From DATKRB01 sp036501425 (lineage in GTDB: Bacteria > Actinomycetota > Acidimicrobiia > Acidimicrobiales > RAAP-2): 64,000 nucleotides of DNA. The notes beneath the pieces are model-generated. The model did no database searches, was not told the origin of the DNA, and worked only from the letters and a program-made list of their open reading frames with translations. A program made the translations under genes and the position numbers. Location: positions 13,687 to 77,686 of the forward strand of contig DASYAI010000021.1 of the NCBI GenBank assembly GCA_036501425.1. The letters run 5' to 3'. This document shows positions 33,356 through 43,417 of the stretch, piece after piece. The first letter of the stretch is position 1, and every line of letters begins with the position of its first letter.

Positions 33356-34959
33356 GACCCCGGGCCGTCCTCGCGGCCGGCAGCGTCGAGGCGTTCGTGC
33401 GCTCGGGCCCCGTCGGACCCGTTGGCGGTGCCGTCGTGCCCGTCGGGCTCGTCGGCCGTGTCGGGGGGCTCGTCGGCCGGGTCGTCGGGCCCCGAGGCGT
33501 CGATGGGGAGCTGGACCACAAAGCGTGCCCCCCCTCCGCTCACCTCCTCGGCCCAGACGCGCCCGCCGTGGAGCCGCACGTGCTCGGCCACCAGCGACAG
33601 GCCCAGCCCGGTGCCGGTCCCGGTGCCGCGCCGACCGGCCGCCTGGCCCCGGTAGAAGCGCTCGAAGATCTTGGACCGCTCGGTCTCGGGGACCCCGGGC
33701 CCGGCGTCCTCCACCACGACCTCGATGGTCTCCTCGCCGCCCGCCGACCTCGGCCCGATTCGGGTGATCACCTTCGTCGCCCCGCCCCCGTAGAGGGCGG
33801 CGTTCTCGAGCAGGTTGGCCATCACCCGCTCGAACCGTCGCTTGTCGACGAGCAAGTGGATCCTCTCGGCTTCGCCGGCGATGTGGACGGGCGGCGGCTC
33901 GAACCTGGGCAGGGTGCGGGAGCTGGCCACCACGGCCCGTCGCACCAGCTCGCCGGCGCTCACCTCCTCCAGTACGACGTCCGAGGACCCGGCGTCCGAG
34001 CGGGAGATCTCGAGCAGGTCGGCGACCATGCGCTCGAACCGTCGGAGGTCGGCGCCGAGCAGGAGGAGCGCCTGGCGCGCCCGGGGCGAGAGCTGCTCCT
34101 GGTGGGCCTCGAGCACTTCGAGCGTGGCGCCGAGCGTGGTGAGCGGGGAGCGGAGCTCGTGGCTGACGTCGGAGTTGAACCGGGCCTCGCGCTGGATGCG
34201 CTCTTCGAGCTGGTCGACCATCAGGTTGAAGGAGCTCGTGAGCCCGGCGAGGTCCGGGTCGGCCGCCGCGGCGGTGAGGCGGGTCGCGAGTTGCCCGCCG
34301 GCGATGGCCCGGGCGGCGCGCGACACCGCGTTGAGCGGGCGGAGCGAGCGTTCGCTGGCGGTCCGGCCCACCACCGCCCCGAGGACGGTGGTGATCAGGC
34401 CGGCGACCGTCAGCGCCAACAGCAGCACCCGGAGGGTGTGCTGGAGGTCGCTCACGTCGACGATCTCGAAGAACACCGCATGGACAGCGGGGATGGGGAT
34501 CCCCACGGCGAGGTGGGGCGCCCCGCCGAGCACGTAGGTCTGGACCGCCGGCGTGCCCGAGCGGACCATCCGGACCATGGCGGCGGGGACGGATCCGACG
34601 CCCAGGCCCAGGGCGGAGGGGTAGGTGCCCCCGTGCTGGAGGAGCAGGGCGCCGGTGCCGCTCGCCAGGTCGAGCTGGTCGATCACCGCCGCGGCACTGT
34701 TGTCGAGGGCCGGGTCGAGGCCGGTCTGCACGGTGGCGGCGTCGGTGAGCGCCTTGGTCAGGGTGGCCGACTGGCGCTCGGTCACCAAAAAGTGGCTCGC
34801 CGTCAGGTACGAGATGCTTCCCATGATCAAGGAGAGCAGCAGCGCGCCGGAGCCGAACAGGAACGTGATCCGGCCACGCAGCCCCAGGCGGGCCCACAGC
34901 CGCTCGCGACCTCCGAGGCGGCGGGTGGTGCGCTGGCCGCTGCCCTCGGGCTCGGCCAC
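33343..34959 (-). CDS. mtrB: Sensor histidine kinase, MtrB-like
   Basis: Membrane sensor kinase partner of MtrA, 538 aa. The first transmembrane helix is about residues 30-50 (ITFLFGSGALLLSLIMG), the second about 185-205 (VLLLALTVAGLITTVLGAVVG), with an extracellular sensor between. HAMP follows, then the HisKA domain with phospho-acceptor His267 in SDVSHELRSP. The ATPase domain has the N box NLLENAALYGG, DAGPGVP (G1) and GLGLSLVAEH (G2). The C-terminal 40 residues are acidic and disordered. It starts GTG 34959 right after the mtrA stop. It likely controls wall and division genes as in mycobacteria (inference from orthology). Confidence 0.9.
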   Translation of the reverse strand: MAEPEGSGQRTTRRLGGRERLWARLGLRGRITFLFGSGALLLSLIMGSISYLTASHFLVTERQSATLTKALTDAATVQTGLDPALDNSAAAVIDQLDLASGTGALLLQHGGTYPSALGLGVGSVPAAMVRMVRSGTPAVQTYVLGGAPHLAVGIPIPAVHAVFFEIVDVSDLQHTLRVLLLALTVAGLITTVLGAVVGRTASERSLRPLNAVSRAARAIAGGQLATRLTAAAADPDLAGLTSSFNLMVDQLEERIQREARFNSDVSHELRSPLTTLGATLEVLEAHQEQLSPRARQALLLLGADLRRFERMVADLLEISRSDAGSSDVVLEEVSAGELVRRAVVASSRTLPRFEPPPVHIAGEAERIHLLVDKRRFERVMANLLENAALYGGGATKVITRIGPRSAGGEETIEVVVEDAGPGVPETERSKIFERFYRGQAAGRRGTGTGTGLGLSLVAEHVRLHGGRVWAEEVSGGGARFVVQLPIDASGPDDPADEPPDTADEPDGHDGTANGSDGARAHERLDAAGREDGPGSEPR

Positions 34960-34960
34960 C

Positions 34961-35644
<684 letters not shown>

Positions 35645-35814
35645 GGGACCGTCCTCATGCCCGGACCTCGTGCCTCACGTCCGGACTTCGTTGCGTCGGC
35701 GCCGACCGATGCGCCCCCCTGGGCCGGCCCCCCCGTTTCATCCCCCAGTGCCGGTTCTCCGTGCATGCGCGGCACTTCCTGCGAGCGATGCCCCTGATCA
35801 TGCCATAGCGGGGT

Positions 35815-35820
35815 TAGCCT
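35815..35820 (+). promoter_or_regulatory. Candidate leaderless -10 (TAGCCT) of xerC
   Basis: TAGCCT ends 9 nt before the xerC ATG, without a Shine-Dalgarno sequence. Confidence 0.42.
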
Positions 35821-35829
35821 CTGGGCCCG

Positions 35830-36834
35830 ATGGCCCAGGTGCCCAACGCCGCCGACGTCGCCGGCGGGACTGCCGACGTCCCCGATGCCTGGGACCTCCC
35901 GGCGTTCTCGAGCTGGCTGTCCGGACGTTCGTCGGCCACGATGACCGCCTACCGCGCTGACGTGGCAGCGTTCGCCGGATGGGCCGGGCGCAGCGGCGCC
36001 ACGGGACCGGGCGACGTGGACCGCGTCACCCTGCGCCGGTACCTGGCCTACCTGGCCACGCGCCGCTACGCCCGGGCAACCATCGCCCGGAAGGCGGCGG
36101 CGCTCCGGGCGTACTTCGGATGGTGCCGCCGGCGGGGCACGCTCGCCGAGGACCCGTCGCGCCGGCTTTCGGCCCCGTCTGCCGCCGGCCGGCTACCGCG
36201 GGTCCTGTCCCCGGCCGAGGTCGAGGGGCTGCTCGACCGGTCGGGCGACGGGGGATTCGCCACCGCCACCCCCGCCACCCCCGCCACCGCCGGCGACCCG
36301 GCTCCCCGGCGGACCGGTGGCGACCCGGCTCGCCGGCGGGCCCTCGAACTGCGCGACGACGCCGTGCTCGAGCTCCTCTACGCGGCCGGCCTGCGGGTGG
36401 CCGAGCTCTGCGCGGTGGACCAGGGGGGGTTGGACCTCGCCGGGCGCACCGTGACGGTCACCGGAAAGGGGGACAAGGAGCGCCGGCTGCCGATGCATGC
36501 CCGGTGCGCCGAGGTGGTGGGCAGGTGGCTGGACGCCGGCCGGCCGGTCCTGGCCGAGCCCCACAGCCCGGCCGCAGCGGTGTTCCTCAACCAGCGGGGG
36601 AACCGGCTGGGCGCCCGCGACGTCCGGCGGATCCTCGACGCCCGGTCGTCGGTGCCCACCCACCCCCACGCGCTGCGCCACACGTTCGCCACCCACCTGC
36701 TCGACGGCGGCGCCGACCTGCGCGTCGTCCAGGAGCTCCTCGGCCACGCCAGCCTGCAGACGACCCAGATCTACACCCACGTGAGCAAGGACCGGCTGGT
36801 CAAGGTCTACGGGAGCACCCACCCCCGGGCCTGA
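35830..36834 (+). CDS. xerC: Tyrosine recombinase XerC
   Basis: Site-specific recombinase that resolves chromosome dimers at dif. The product is 334 aa. The N-terminal SAM-like core-binding domain covers residues 20-115. The catalytic residues are Arg189 (GLRVAEL), Lys213 (GKGDKER), His280 and Arg283 (HALRHTF), His306 (LLGHASL) and nucleophile Tyr315 (IYTHV). An Ala/Thr/Pro/Arg-rich insertion sits at about residues 140-175. xerC upstream of rpsB-tsf is a conserved actinobacterial arrangement, so this is a housekeeping gene rather than a mobile-element integrase. Confidence 0.93.
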   Translation: MAQVPNAADVAGGTADVPDAWDLPAFSSWLSGRSSATMTAYRADVAAFAGWAGRSGATGPGDVDRVTLRRYLAYLATRRYARATIARKAAALRAYFGWCRRRGTLAEDPSRRLSAPSAAGRLPRVLSPAEVEGLLDRSGDGGFATATPATPATAGDPAPRRTGGDPARRRALELRDDAVLELLYAAGLRVAELCAVDQGGLDLAGRTVTVTGKGDKERRLPMHARCAEVVGRWLDAGRPVLAEPHSPAAAVFLNQRGNRLGARDVRRILDARSSVPTHPHALRHTFATHLLDGGADLRVVQELLGHASLQTTQIYTHVSKDRLVKVYGSTHPRA

Positions 36835-36871
36835 GCCGCCGGGCGGCCGGTGGTCGGCCCGTCGCCCAGCG

Positions 36872-36922
36872 GGTATCCTGGTAGTTGTCCTGCGACCCGG
36901 CAGGGCACTCAACGCGGATACC
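36872..36922 (+). ncRNA. Structured leader upstream of rpsB (candidate S2-responsive element)
   Basis: Nested stems: GGTATCC (36872-36878) pairs with GGATACC (36916-36922); GTTG (36884-36887) with CAAC (36910-36913); TCCTGC (36888-36893) with GCAGGG (36900-36905, one G-U pair) around loop GACCCG. A CACT bulge lies on the 3' side. It sits in the 165-nt gap before rpsB. Autoregulation by S2 is known from other leaders; here it is only a hypothesis. TATCCT inside the first arm could alternatively be a -10 element. Confidence 0.45.
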
Positions 36923-36999
36923 TCGCGCGCACACACGACGGTCGCCCGGAACGGGCGCGGCGTGCGGGGCTCTCGAACCGATCGGAAGGAACTCAACGT

Positions 37000-37947
<948 letters not shown>

Positions 37948-37949
37948 GG

Positions 37950-38744
37950 ATGCCGGGATTCACCGCCAAGGACGTCCAGGGGCTCCGGCAGACGACCGGG
38001 GTCGGCATGCTCGACGCCAAGCGGGCGCTCGAGGAGAACGGGGGCGACCCCGAGGCAGCCACCCGCTGGCTGCGGGAGAAGGGCCTCGCCGACAAGGGCA
38101 AGCGGGCCGACCGCGAGGCCAGCCAGGGCGCGGTGGCCGCGGTGCGCGAGGAGGGCGTGGCGGCGATCGTCGAGCTCCGGTGCGAGACCGACTTCGTGGC
38201 CAAGGCGGCGGAGTTCGTCTCGCTCGCCGACGAGTTGGCCGCCCTGGTGGCGGCCAAGGGCGAGGGAGCGGTCACCGAGCTGGGCGACGAGATCGCCCGG
38301 CTGGGGGTCACCTTGAAGGAGAACGTCTCCCTCGGCCGGGTGGTGCGCCTGAGCGCCGGCGACGGCGAGGTGGTCGACACCTACCTCCACCAGCAGGCCG
38401 GGCGCGGGGTCAACGCGGTGGCCGTGGTGGTGAAGGGGGGCACCGCCGCGCTGGCCCACGACGTGGCGGTCCACGTGGCCTTCGCCCGCCCGTCGTACCT
38501 TCGGCGCGAGGACGTCCCCGAGGCCGAGGTCGCCGAAGAGCGCGCCACGGTGGAGGCCATCAGCCGCAACGAGGGGAAGCCCGAGGCGGCGCTGCCCAAG
38601 ATCGTCGAGGGCCGGATGAACGGCTGGTTCCGCGAGCGGGTCCTGCTCGAGCAGCCCTACGCCCGCGACGAGAAGCAAACCCTCGGCGCCCTGCTCGGGT
38701 CGGCGGAGGTCGTTCGCTTCGCCCAGGTTGTCGTAGGCTCCTGA
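37950..38744 (+). CDS. tsf: Elongation factor Ts
   Basis: Nucleotide exchange factor for EF-Tu, 264 aa. The N-terminal UBA-like domain is FTAKDVQGLRQTTGVGMLDAKRAL, with the signature ELRCETDFVAK at about residues 73-83. The ATG is two bases after the rpsB stop, within one operon. Length and composition are normal for Actinomycetota. Confidence 0.96.
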   Translation: MPGFTAKDVQGLRQTTGVGMLDAKRALEENGGDPEAATRWLREKGLADKGKRADREASQGAVAAVREEGVAAIVELRCETDFVAKAAEFVSLADELAALVAAKGEGAVTELGDEIARLGVTLKENVSLGRVVRLSAGDGEVVDTYLHQQAGRGVNAVAVVVKGGTAALAHDVAVHVAFARPSYLRREDVPEAEVAEERATVEAISRNEGKPEAALPKIVEGRMNGWFRERVLLEQPYARDEKQTLGALLGSAEVVRFAQVVVGS

Positions 38745-38746
38745 GC

Positions 38747-38768
38747 ACCGTCCCCTCGTCGACGGTGA
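38747..38768 (+). terminator. Hairpin between tsf and pyrH
   Basis: CACCGTC (38747-38753) pairs with GACGGTG (38762-38768) around an 8-nt loop, just before the pyrH Shine-Dalgarno sequence. There is no U-tract, so it may act as a partial terminator, processing site or mRNA stabiliser between the translation genes and pyrH. Confidence 0.35.
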
Positions 38769-38786
38769 CAAGGAGGGGGATCGCCC

Positions 38787-39506
38787 GTGGGTGAGCCGAG
38801 GCGCGTGGTGCTCAAGATGTCCGGCGAGGCGCTGGCCTCCTCGGCGTCCGACGAGACGATCGACGCCGGCACGGTGGAGCGGCTGGCGGGCGAGATCGCC
38901 CAAGCCCGCGAGGACCTGGACCTCCAGCTGGCCGTGATGGTCGGCGGCGGCAACATCTGGCGCGGCACGACGGGGGCCGGGGCCGGGATGGACCGGGCCA
39001 CCTCCGACGCCATGGGCATGCTCGGCACGGTCATCAACGCCCTGGCGCTGCAGGACGCGCTCGAGCACCACGGTCAGGCGACCCGGGTGCTGACGGCCAT
39101 CCACATGGCCGAGGTGGCCGAGCCCTACATCCGCCGCCGGGCCATCCGTCATCTCGAGAAGGACCGGGTGGTGGTGTTCGCGGCCGGGATGGGGAACCCG
39201 TACTTCACCACCGACAGCTCGGCCGCGTTGCGGGCGGCGGAGATCGAGGCCCAGCTCCTGCTGAAGGGCACCCACGGGGGAGTGGACGGGGTGTACAGCG
39301 CCGATCCCAAGCTCGACCCCTCGGCCACCCGGTTCGAGGAGATCGCGTTCATGGACGTGATCGCCAAGGACCTGCGGGTCATGGACCTCACCGCGATCAC
39401 CTTCTGCAAGGACAACGGCCTGCCCATCTTGGTGTTCGACCTCATGGCGCCGGGGAACCTGCATCGTGCGCTCGCCGGCGAGCAGATCGGTACGCTGGTT
39501 CGGTGA
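38787..39506 (+). CDS. pyrH: UMP kinase
   Basis: Phosphorylates UMP to UDP with ATP. The product is 239 aa. The hexameric amino-acid-kinase fold shows VVLKMSGEAL, VMVGGGNIWRG, MGMLGTVINALALQDALE, FFAAGMGNPYFTTDS-type VFAAGMGNPYFTTDS, and LLKGTHGGVDGVYSADPK. GTG 38787 has GGAGGGGG upstream. The stop overlaps frr (GTGATG). Confidence 0.96.
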   Translation: MGEPRRVVLKMSGEALASSASDETIDAGTVERLAGEIAQAREDLDLQLAVMVGGGNIWRGTTGAGAGMDRATSDAMGMLGTVINALALQDALEHHGQATRVLTAIHMAEVAEPYIRRRAIRHLEKDRVVVFAAGMGNPYFTTDSSAALRAAEIEAQLLLKGTHGGVDGVYSADPKLDPSATRFEEIAFMDVIAKDLRVMDLTAITFCKDNGLPILVFDLMAPGNLHRALAGEQIGTLVR

Positions 39507-40075
39507 TGGACGACGACCTCGCGGCCCTCGTGCTGGACGATGCCCGCGAGAAGATGGTGAAGGCCGTCGACCACGTCCGAGCCGAATTCTCGGCCGTCCG
39601 GACCGGCCGGGCGACCCCCGCGCTGGTCGAGACGCTGGTGGTCGATTACTACGGCACTCCCACCCCCCTGCGCCAGCTGGCCGGTTTCAGCGTGCCCGAC
39701 GCCATGCTGCTGGTGGTGTCGCCCTACGACAAGGGCTCGCTCGGTGCCATCGAGAAGGCGATCCAGTCCTCGGATCTGGGCATCAACCCGACGAACGACG
39801 GCGCCGTGATCCGGCTGGCGTTTCCGCCCCTGACCGAGGAGCGTCGGCGGGACCTCGTCAAGGTGGTCCGGCACAAGTCCGAGGAGGGCCGGGTGGCCAT
39901 CCGCAACGTGCGGCGTGCCAGCCGGCACGAGCTGGAGGGGCTGGAGAAGGACGGCAGCTTGTCCTCCGACGACCTCGAGCGAACCGAAAAGGACCTCGAG
40001 AAGCTGACCCACGAGCAGGTGGTGGCGGTCGATCAGCTCCTGGCCCACAAGGAACAGGAACTCCTCGAGGTCTGA
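39506..40075 (+). CDS. frr: Ribosome recycling factor
   Basis: Splits post-termination ribosomes together with EF-G. The product is 189 aa from ATG 39506 (GTG 39503 would add one Met). Three-helix bundle sequence with VRTGRATPALVE near residue 30, LAGFSVPDAMLLVVSPYD, and IRLAFPPLTEERRRDLVK. It overlaps the pyrH stop by one base, so coupling is likely. Confidence 0.96.
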   Translation: MDDDLAALVLDDAREKMVKAVDHVRAEFSAVRTGRATPALVETLVVDYYGTPTPLRQLAGFSVPDAMLLVVSPYDKGSLGAIEKAIQSSDLGINPTNDGAVIRLAFPPLTEERRRDLVKVVRHKSEEGRVAIRNVRRASRHELEGLEKDGSLSSDDLERTEKDLEKLTHEQVVAVDQLLAHKEQELLEV

Positions 40076-40086
40076 GGGGAGTGCCC

Positions 40087-42135
40087 ATGGACCACGACCC
40101 CAAGACGCCTGTGACCGACGAGGAGCCGCACCCGGCGTTCCGCTCGGGCCGGGTGCGCATCATCGGTGCCCAGCCGGCCGACCCTACGTCGGTCGTGCCG
40201 CTCGCCGACGACGCCACCGGGCCGGCCGAACCCGGCCCCGGCGAGGGAGCCTGGCCCGAATCGTCCGGCAACGACGAGCCCGAGCTGCCCCACTGGACCG
40301 AGGCGCCGACGGGCGAGGTCCCGGCCGTCTTGGCACGAGACCGGGGCAGGTCGGCGACCGACGACGACCCCTGGGCGTCGCTGCCTGCACCCACCTGGCG
40401 GGAAGGAGAGGCCGACTGGGCGGTCGAAGGCCAGAGCTTCGAGCCGTCGATGCTGTCGGGGGGTGGAGCCGGGATCGCGCCGCGCCAGCAATCCGAGGAG
40501 GCCGAGCGTCAGCCCTGGAGCTTCGACCTGCCGGGGGCCGAGCCCCCCCATGCCGAGCCCGCCTATGCCGAGCCTGCCGACCGCGGCCGGGGCGCCGGGT
40601 CCCCGCACGACGAGGAGACCCTGGTCGCTCCCCTCGACCTCCTGGGGTCCGAGCCGGCGCCGGAGCCCGAGGTGCCCGACCCGGCCGGGCGCCCCCGGTC
40701 CGCTCGGGGCCGCATGGGCGGTCGGATCGGGCGTGTGTCGGCCCGGATTCGCCCGACGGCACCCGAGACCGCCCCGGCGGTCGAGGAGGCGGAGCCGACG
40801 GTGACGATCCGTCGCCGGCGCGCCAACGGGTCCCGCCCGGCCGCCGGCTCCAGCACCTCGCAGGGCCCAGCGTCCGAGGGGCCCGAAGGATGGGACGCCG
40901 GCGAGGCGTCGACTTCGGCGGCCTTCGGTGGCGCCCATGCGCCCAGCTCCGGGCGGGGGCGCGAGCCCGAGCCCGAGCCCCTGGGCGACCTCGACGACGA
41001 TCGGCCCGTGCTGGCGGCCGACGATCCGGCGGTGGCCGGTGCGACGGGGATCGAGCCGCCGCCCCCCCAGCCCCGGGGGCGTCGGGTCGCCCGTTCGATA
41101 CGAGGAGAGCGAGCCGTGCGAGGACCGGGTGGCGCCCCACGGGACGTCGTCGAAGGATCGGAGCAGCTCGCCGAGGCCGCCGGGAGCGCCCCGCGGTCCG
41201 AGGCCCAACGCCGACCGGTGCCCCGCGAGGCCCCGCTCGACCCGGGGCTGCGCCGCACCCGGCCCCTCCAACCGCCGTCGGTGGCGTCGTCGGCCGCCGA
41301 GCGCCGAGCGGCGGGCGGTCGCAACATGACCGCCGCCGTGGCGACCGGGGCGGTCATGTTGCTGGTGGTCCTGCTGGTGTTCCACTTCGGCACCGTGCCC
41401 ACCGTCGTGGTGATGGGCATCGTCGCCTTTCTCGCCACCGCGGAAGCGTTTGCCGCGTTCCGGCGAGCCGGCTACGGCCCGGCGACCCTGCTCGGGCTGC
41501 TGGCGTCGGTTTCGCTCATGTGGGCCACGTATGCCAAGGGGCAGGTCGCCCTCCCGCTGGTGGTGGCCCTGCTGGTCGCCTTCACCCTTATCTGGTTCAT
41601 GGCCGGCGTCCAGCCCCATGCCGATCCGGTCCTCGGCACGGTGACCACCGTGTTCGTGTTCTGTTGGATCGGGGTCCTCAGCTCGTTCGCCGCCCTGTTG
41701 CTGAACCCGGCCCTGTTTCCCGAGCGCCACGGGATCGCCTTCTTGCTGGGAGGGGTGGTCACCGGGGTGGCGTGCGACGTCGGGTCCCTGGTGGTCGGAC
41801 GTTGGTGGGGTCGGCATCCGATGGCTCCGACGGTCAGCCCGAACAAGACATGGGAGGGCTTCGTCGGCGGCGCCGTGTGCTCGATCCTGGCCGGGGCGGT
41901 GATCGTCCATTTCGTCCACCCGTGGACGCTCAGCAAGGCGGTCGTGCTGGGCGTGGTCGTCGCGGTGGTGGCGCCTCTGGGCGATCTCTCCGAGTCGCTG
42001 ATCAAGCGTCACCTGGGGCTGAAGGACATGGGGCGCATGCTGCCCGGCCACGGCGGCCTGCTCGATCGGATCGACGGCCTGCTGTTCGTGCTCCCCGCCA
42101 CGTACTACCTGGTGAAGGCGTTCCACCTCGGGTGA
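40087..42135 (+). CDS. cdsA: Phosphatidate cytidylyltransferase with very long disordered N-terminus
   Basis: Makes CDP-diacylglycerol from phosphatidate and CTP at the membrane. The product is 682 aa, more than twice the usual 270 or so. Residues 1-410 are disordered, rich in Pro, Glu, Ala and Arg, without recognisable domains. Residues 415-682 form a normal CdsA with about seven or eight helices and the C-terminal signature beginning SLIKRHLGLKDMGRMLPGHG and ending DRIDGLL. The frame is continuous, so this is one gene. ATG 40087 was chosen (GTG 40081 is in frame). The extension is cytoplasmic by topology inference. Confidence 0.9.
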   Translation: MDHDPKTPVTDEEPHPAFRSGRVRIIGAQPADPTSVVPLADDATGPAEPGPGEGAWPESSGNDEPELPHWTEAPTGEVPAVLARDRGRSATDDDPWASLPAPTWREGEADWAVEGQSFEPSMLSGGGAGIAPRQQSEEAERQPWSFDLPGAEPPHAEPAYAEPADRGRGAGSPHDEETLVAPLDLLGSEPAPEPEVPDPAGRPRSARGRMGGRIGRVSARIRPTAPETAPAVEEAEPTVTIRRRRANGSRPAAGSSTSQGPASEGPEGWDAGEASTSAAFGGAHAPSSGRGREPEPEPLGDLDDDRPVLAADDPAVAGATGIEPPPPQPRGRRVARSIRGERAVRGPGGAPRDVVEGSEQLAEAAGSAPRSEAQRRPVPREAPLDPGLRRTRPLQPPSVASSAAERRAAGGRNMTAAVATGAVMLLVVLLVFHFGTVPTVVVMGIVAFLATAEAFAAFRRAGYGPATLLGLLASVSLMWATYAKGQVALPLVVALLVAFTLIWFMAGVQPHADPVLGTVTTVFVFCWIGVLSSFAALLLNPALFPERHGIAFLLGGVVTGVACDVGSLVVGRWWGRHPMAPTVSPNKTWEGFVGGAVCSILAGAVIVHFVHPWTLSKAVVLGVVVAVVAPLGDLSESLIKRHLGLKDMGRMLPGHGGLLDRIDGLLFVLPATYYLVKAFHLG

Positions 42136-42220
42136 CGGGCCTCCCGAGCGTCGCCGGTGAGAAGCTGTGCGGCAAGGACCTGGCCGTCAGGGCCAGCTCG
42201 ACCCGACGGCGAGGTACTCG

Positions 42221-43417
42221 ATGGGCGTGACCACAGTGGGGCTGCTCGGCTCCACCGGTTCGATCGGCACGCAGGCGGTCGAGGTGGTCGAGGCGAACCC
42301 GGACCGGTTCAGGGTGGCGGCCCTGGGGGCACAACGCTCGGTTGGCGTGCTCGCCGAGCAGGCCAACCGGCTCCGGCCCGAGGTGGTGGCGCTCGGCGAC
42401 GCCTCGCGGGCGCCCGAGCTGGCGGCACTGCTGCCCGGTGGGGTCGAGTTGCTCGCCGGACCCGACGCCATGGCGGAGGCGGCCCGGGTGGCCGAGGTGG
42501 TGGTCAACGGGGTGGTCGGGTTCGCCGGCCTGCCGGTGACGCTGGCGGCGCTGGAGGCCGGCCGGCGGTTGGGCCTGGCGAACAAGGAGTCCCTGATCGC
42601 CGGAGCGCCCGTGGTCCAGCGGGCCCGGGCCACGCCGGGTGCCCAGATCGTGCCGGTGGACTCCGAGCACTGCGCCATCCACCAGTGCCTGGCCGGCGTC
42701 GCGGGCCCTCGGCGCTCGCCCGACGGATCGGCGGACCTGGCGGCCGTCGCCCGGCTGCTAGTCACGGCGTCGGGCGGCCCGTTCCGGGGCCGCACCCGGT
42801 CCCAGCTCGAGTCGGTGGTCGTCGACGACGCCCTCGCCCACCCGACCTGGCAGATGGGCCCCAAGATCACCATCGACTCGTCGACCCTAATGAACAAGGG
42901 TCTCGAGGTCATCGAGGCCCACGAGCTGTTCGGCCTGCCCTACGACCGGATCGACGTGGTGGTGCATCCGCAGTCGATCGTGCACTCGATGGTCGAGCTG
43001 GTCGACGGGACGACCATGGCCCAGCTGTCCCTGCCCGACATGCGCCTCCCGATCGGCTACGCCATGGGCTGGCCGGACCGGCTGCCCGTGGCCTTCGGGG
43101 CCATCGACTGGTCCGCACCGCTGACCCTGACGTTCGAGCAGCCCGACCGGGCGGTGTTCACGTGCCTCGAGCTCGCCTACCGGGCCGGCCGCCAGGGCGG
43201 CCCGGCACCGGCGTGGCTGAGCGCCGCCAACGAGGTCGCGGTCGAGTCGTTCCTCGCCGGACAGCTCGGATGGCTCGGCATCGCCGCGGTGGTCGAGGAC
43301 ACCCTCGACGCCTGTGACCACGACGCGATGGACTCGGCCGAGGCGGTGCTCGACGCCGACGCTCGGGCGCGTTCCTACGCCCGGCGCATGATCGAGCGCC
43401 GTCAGCGGGCAGCATGA
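42221..43417 (+). CDS. dxr: 1-deoxy-D-xylulose 5-phosphate reductoisomerase
   Basis: Second step of the MEP isoprenoid pathway, NADPH-dependent. The product is 398 aa. It has the NADPH motif GLLGSTGSIGTQ, LANKES, metal/substrate motifs PVDSEHCAIHQ and TASGGPFRG, and PTWQMGPKITIDSSTLMNKGLE. ATG 42221 was chosen because the GSTGSIG motif lies close behind; an upstream in-frame start would add an unconserved basic stretch. It overlaps rseP (ATGA). ispG two genes later belongs to the same pathway. Confidence 0.95.
   Translation: MGVTTVGLLGSTGSIGTQAVEVVEANPDRFRVAALGAQRSVGVLAEQANRLRPEVVALGDASRAPELAALLPGGVELLAGPDAMAEAARVAEVVVNGVVGFAGLPVTLAALEAGRRLGLANKESLIAGAPVVQRARATPGAQIVPVDSEHCAIHQCLAGVAGPRRSPDGSADLAAVARLLVTASGGPFRGRTRSQLESVVVDDALAHPTWQMGPKITIDSSTLMNKGLEVIEAHELFGLPYDRIDVVVHPQSIVHSMVELVDGTTMAQLSLPDMRLPIGYAMGWPDRLPVAFGAIDWSAPLTLTFEQPDRAVFTCLELAYRAGRQGGPAPAWLSAANEVAVESFLAGQLGWLGIAAVVEDTLDACDHDAMDSAEAVLDADARARSYARRMIERRQRAA

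Noticed and set aside
35655..35680. Inverted repeat CCGGAC...GTCCGG in the mtrA leader as an operator
   Set aside because: The arms are short, GC-only and spaced 12 nt in DNA where such matches are frequent by chance; it does not resemble the known MtrA direct-repeat box.
35830..36834. Tyrosine recombinase as evidence of an integrated element
   Set aside because: It is XerC in its conserved place before rpsB; no attachment-site repeats, excisionase or phage genes are near.
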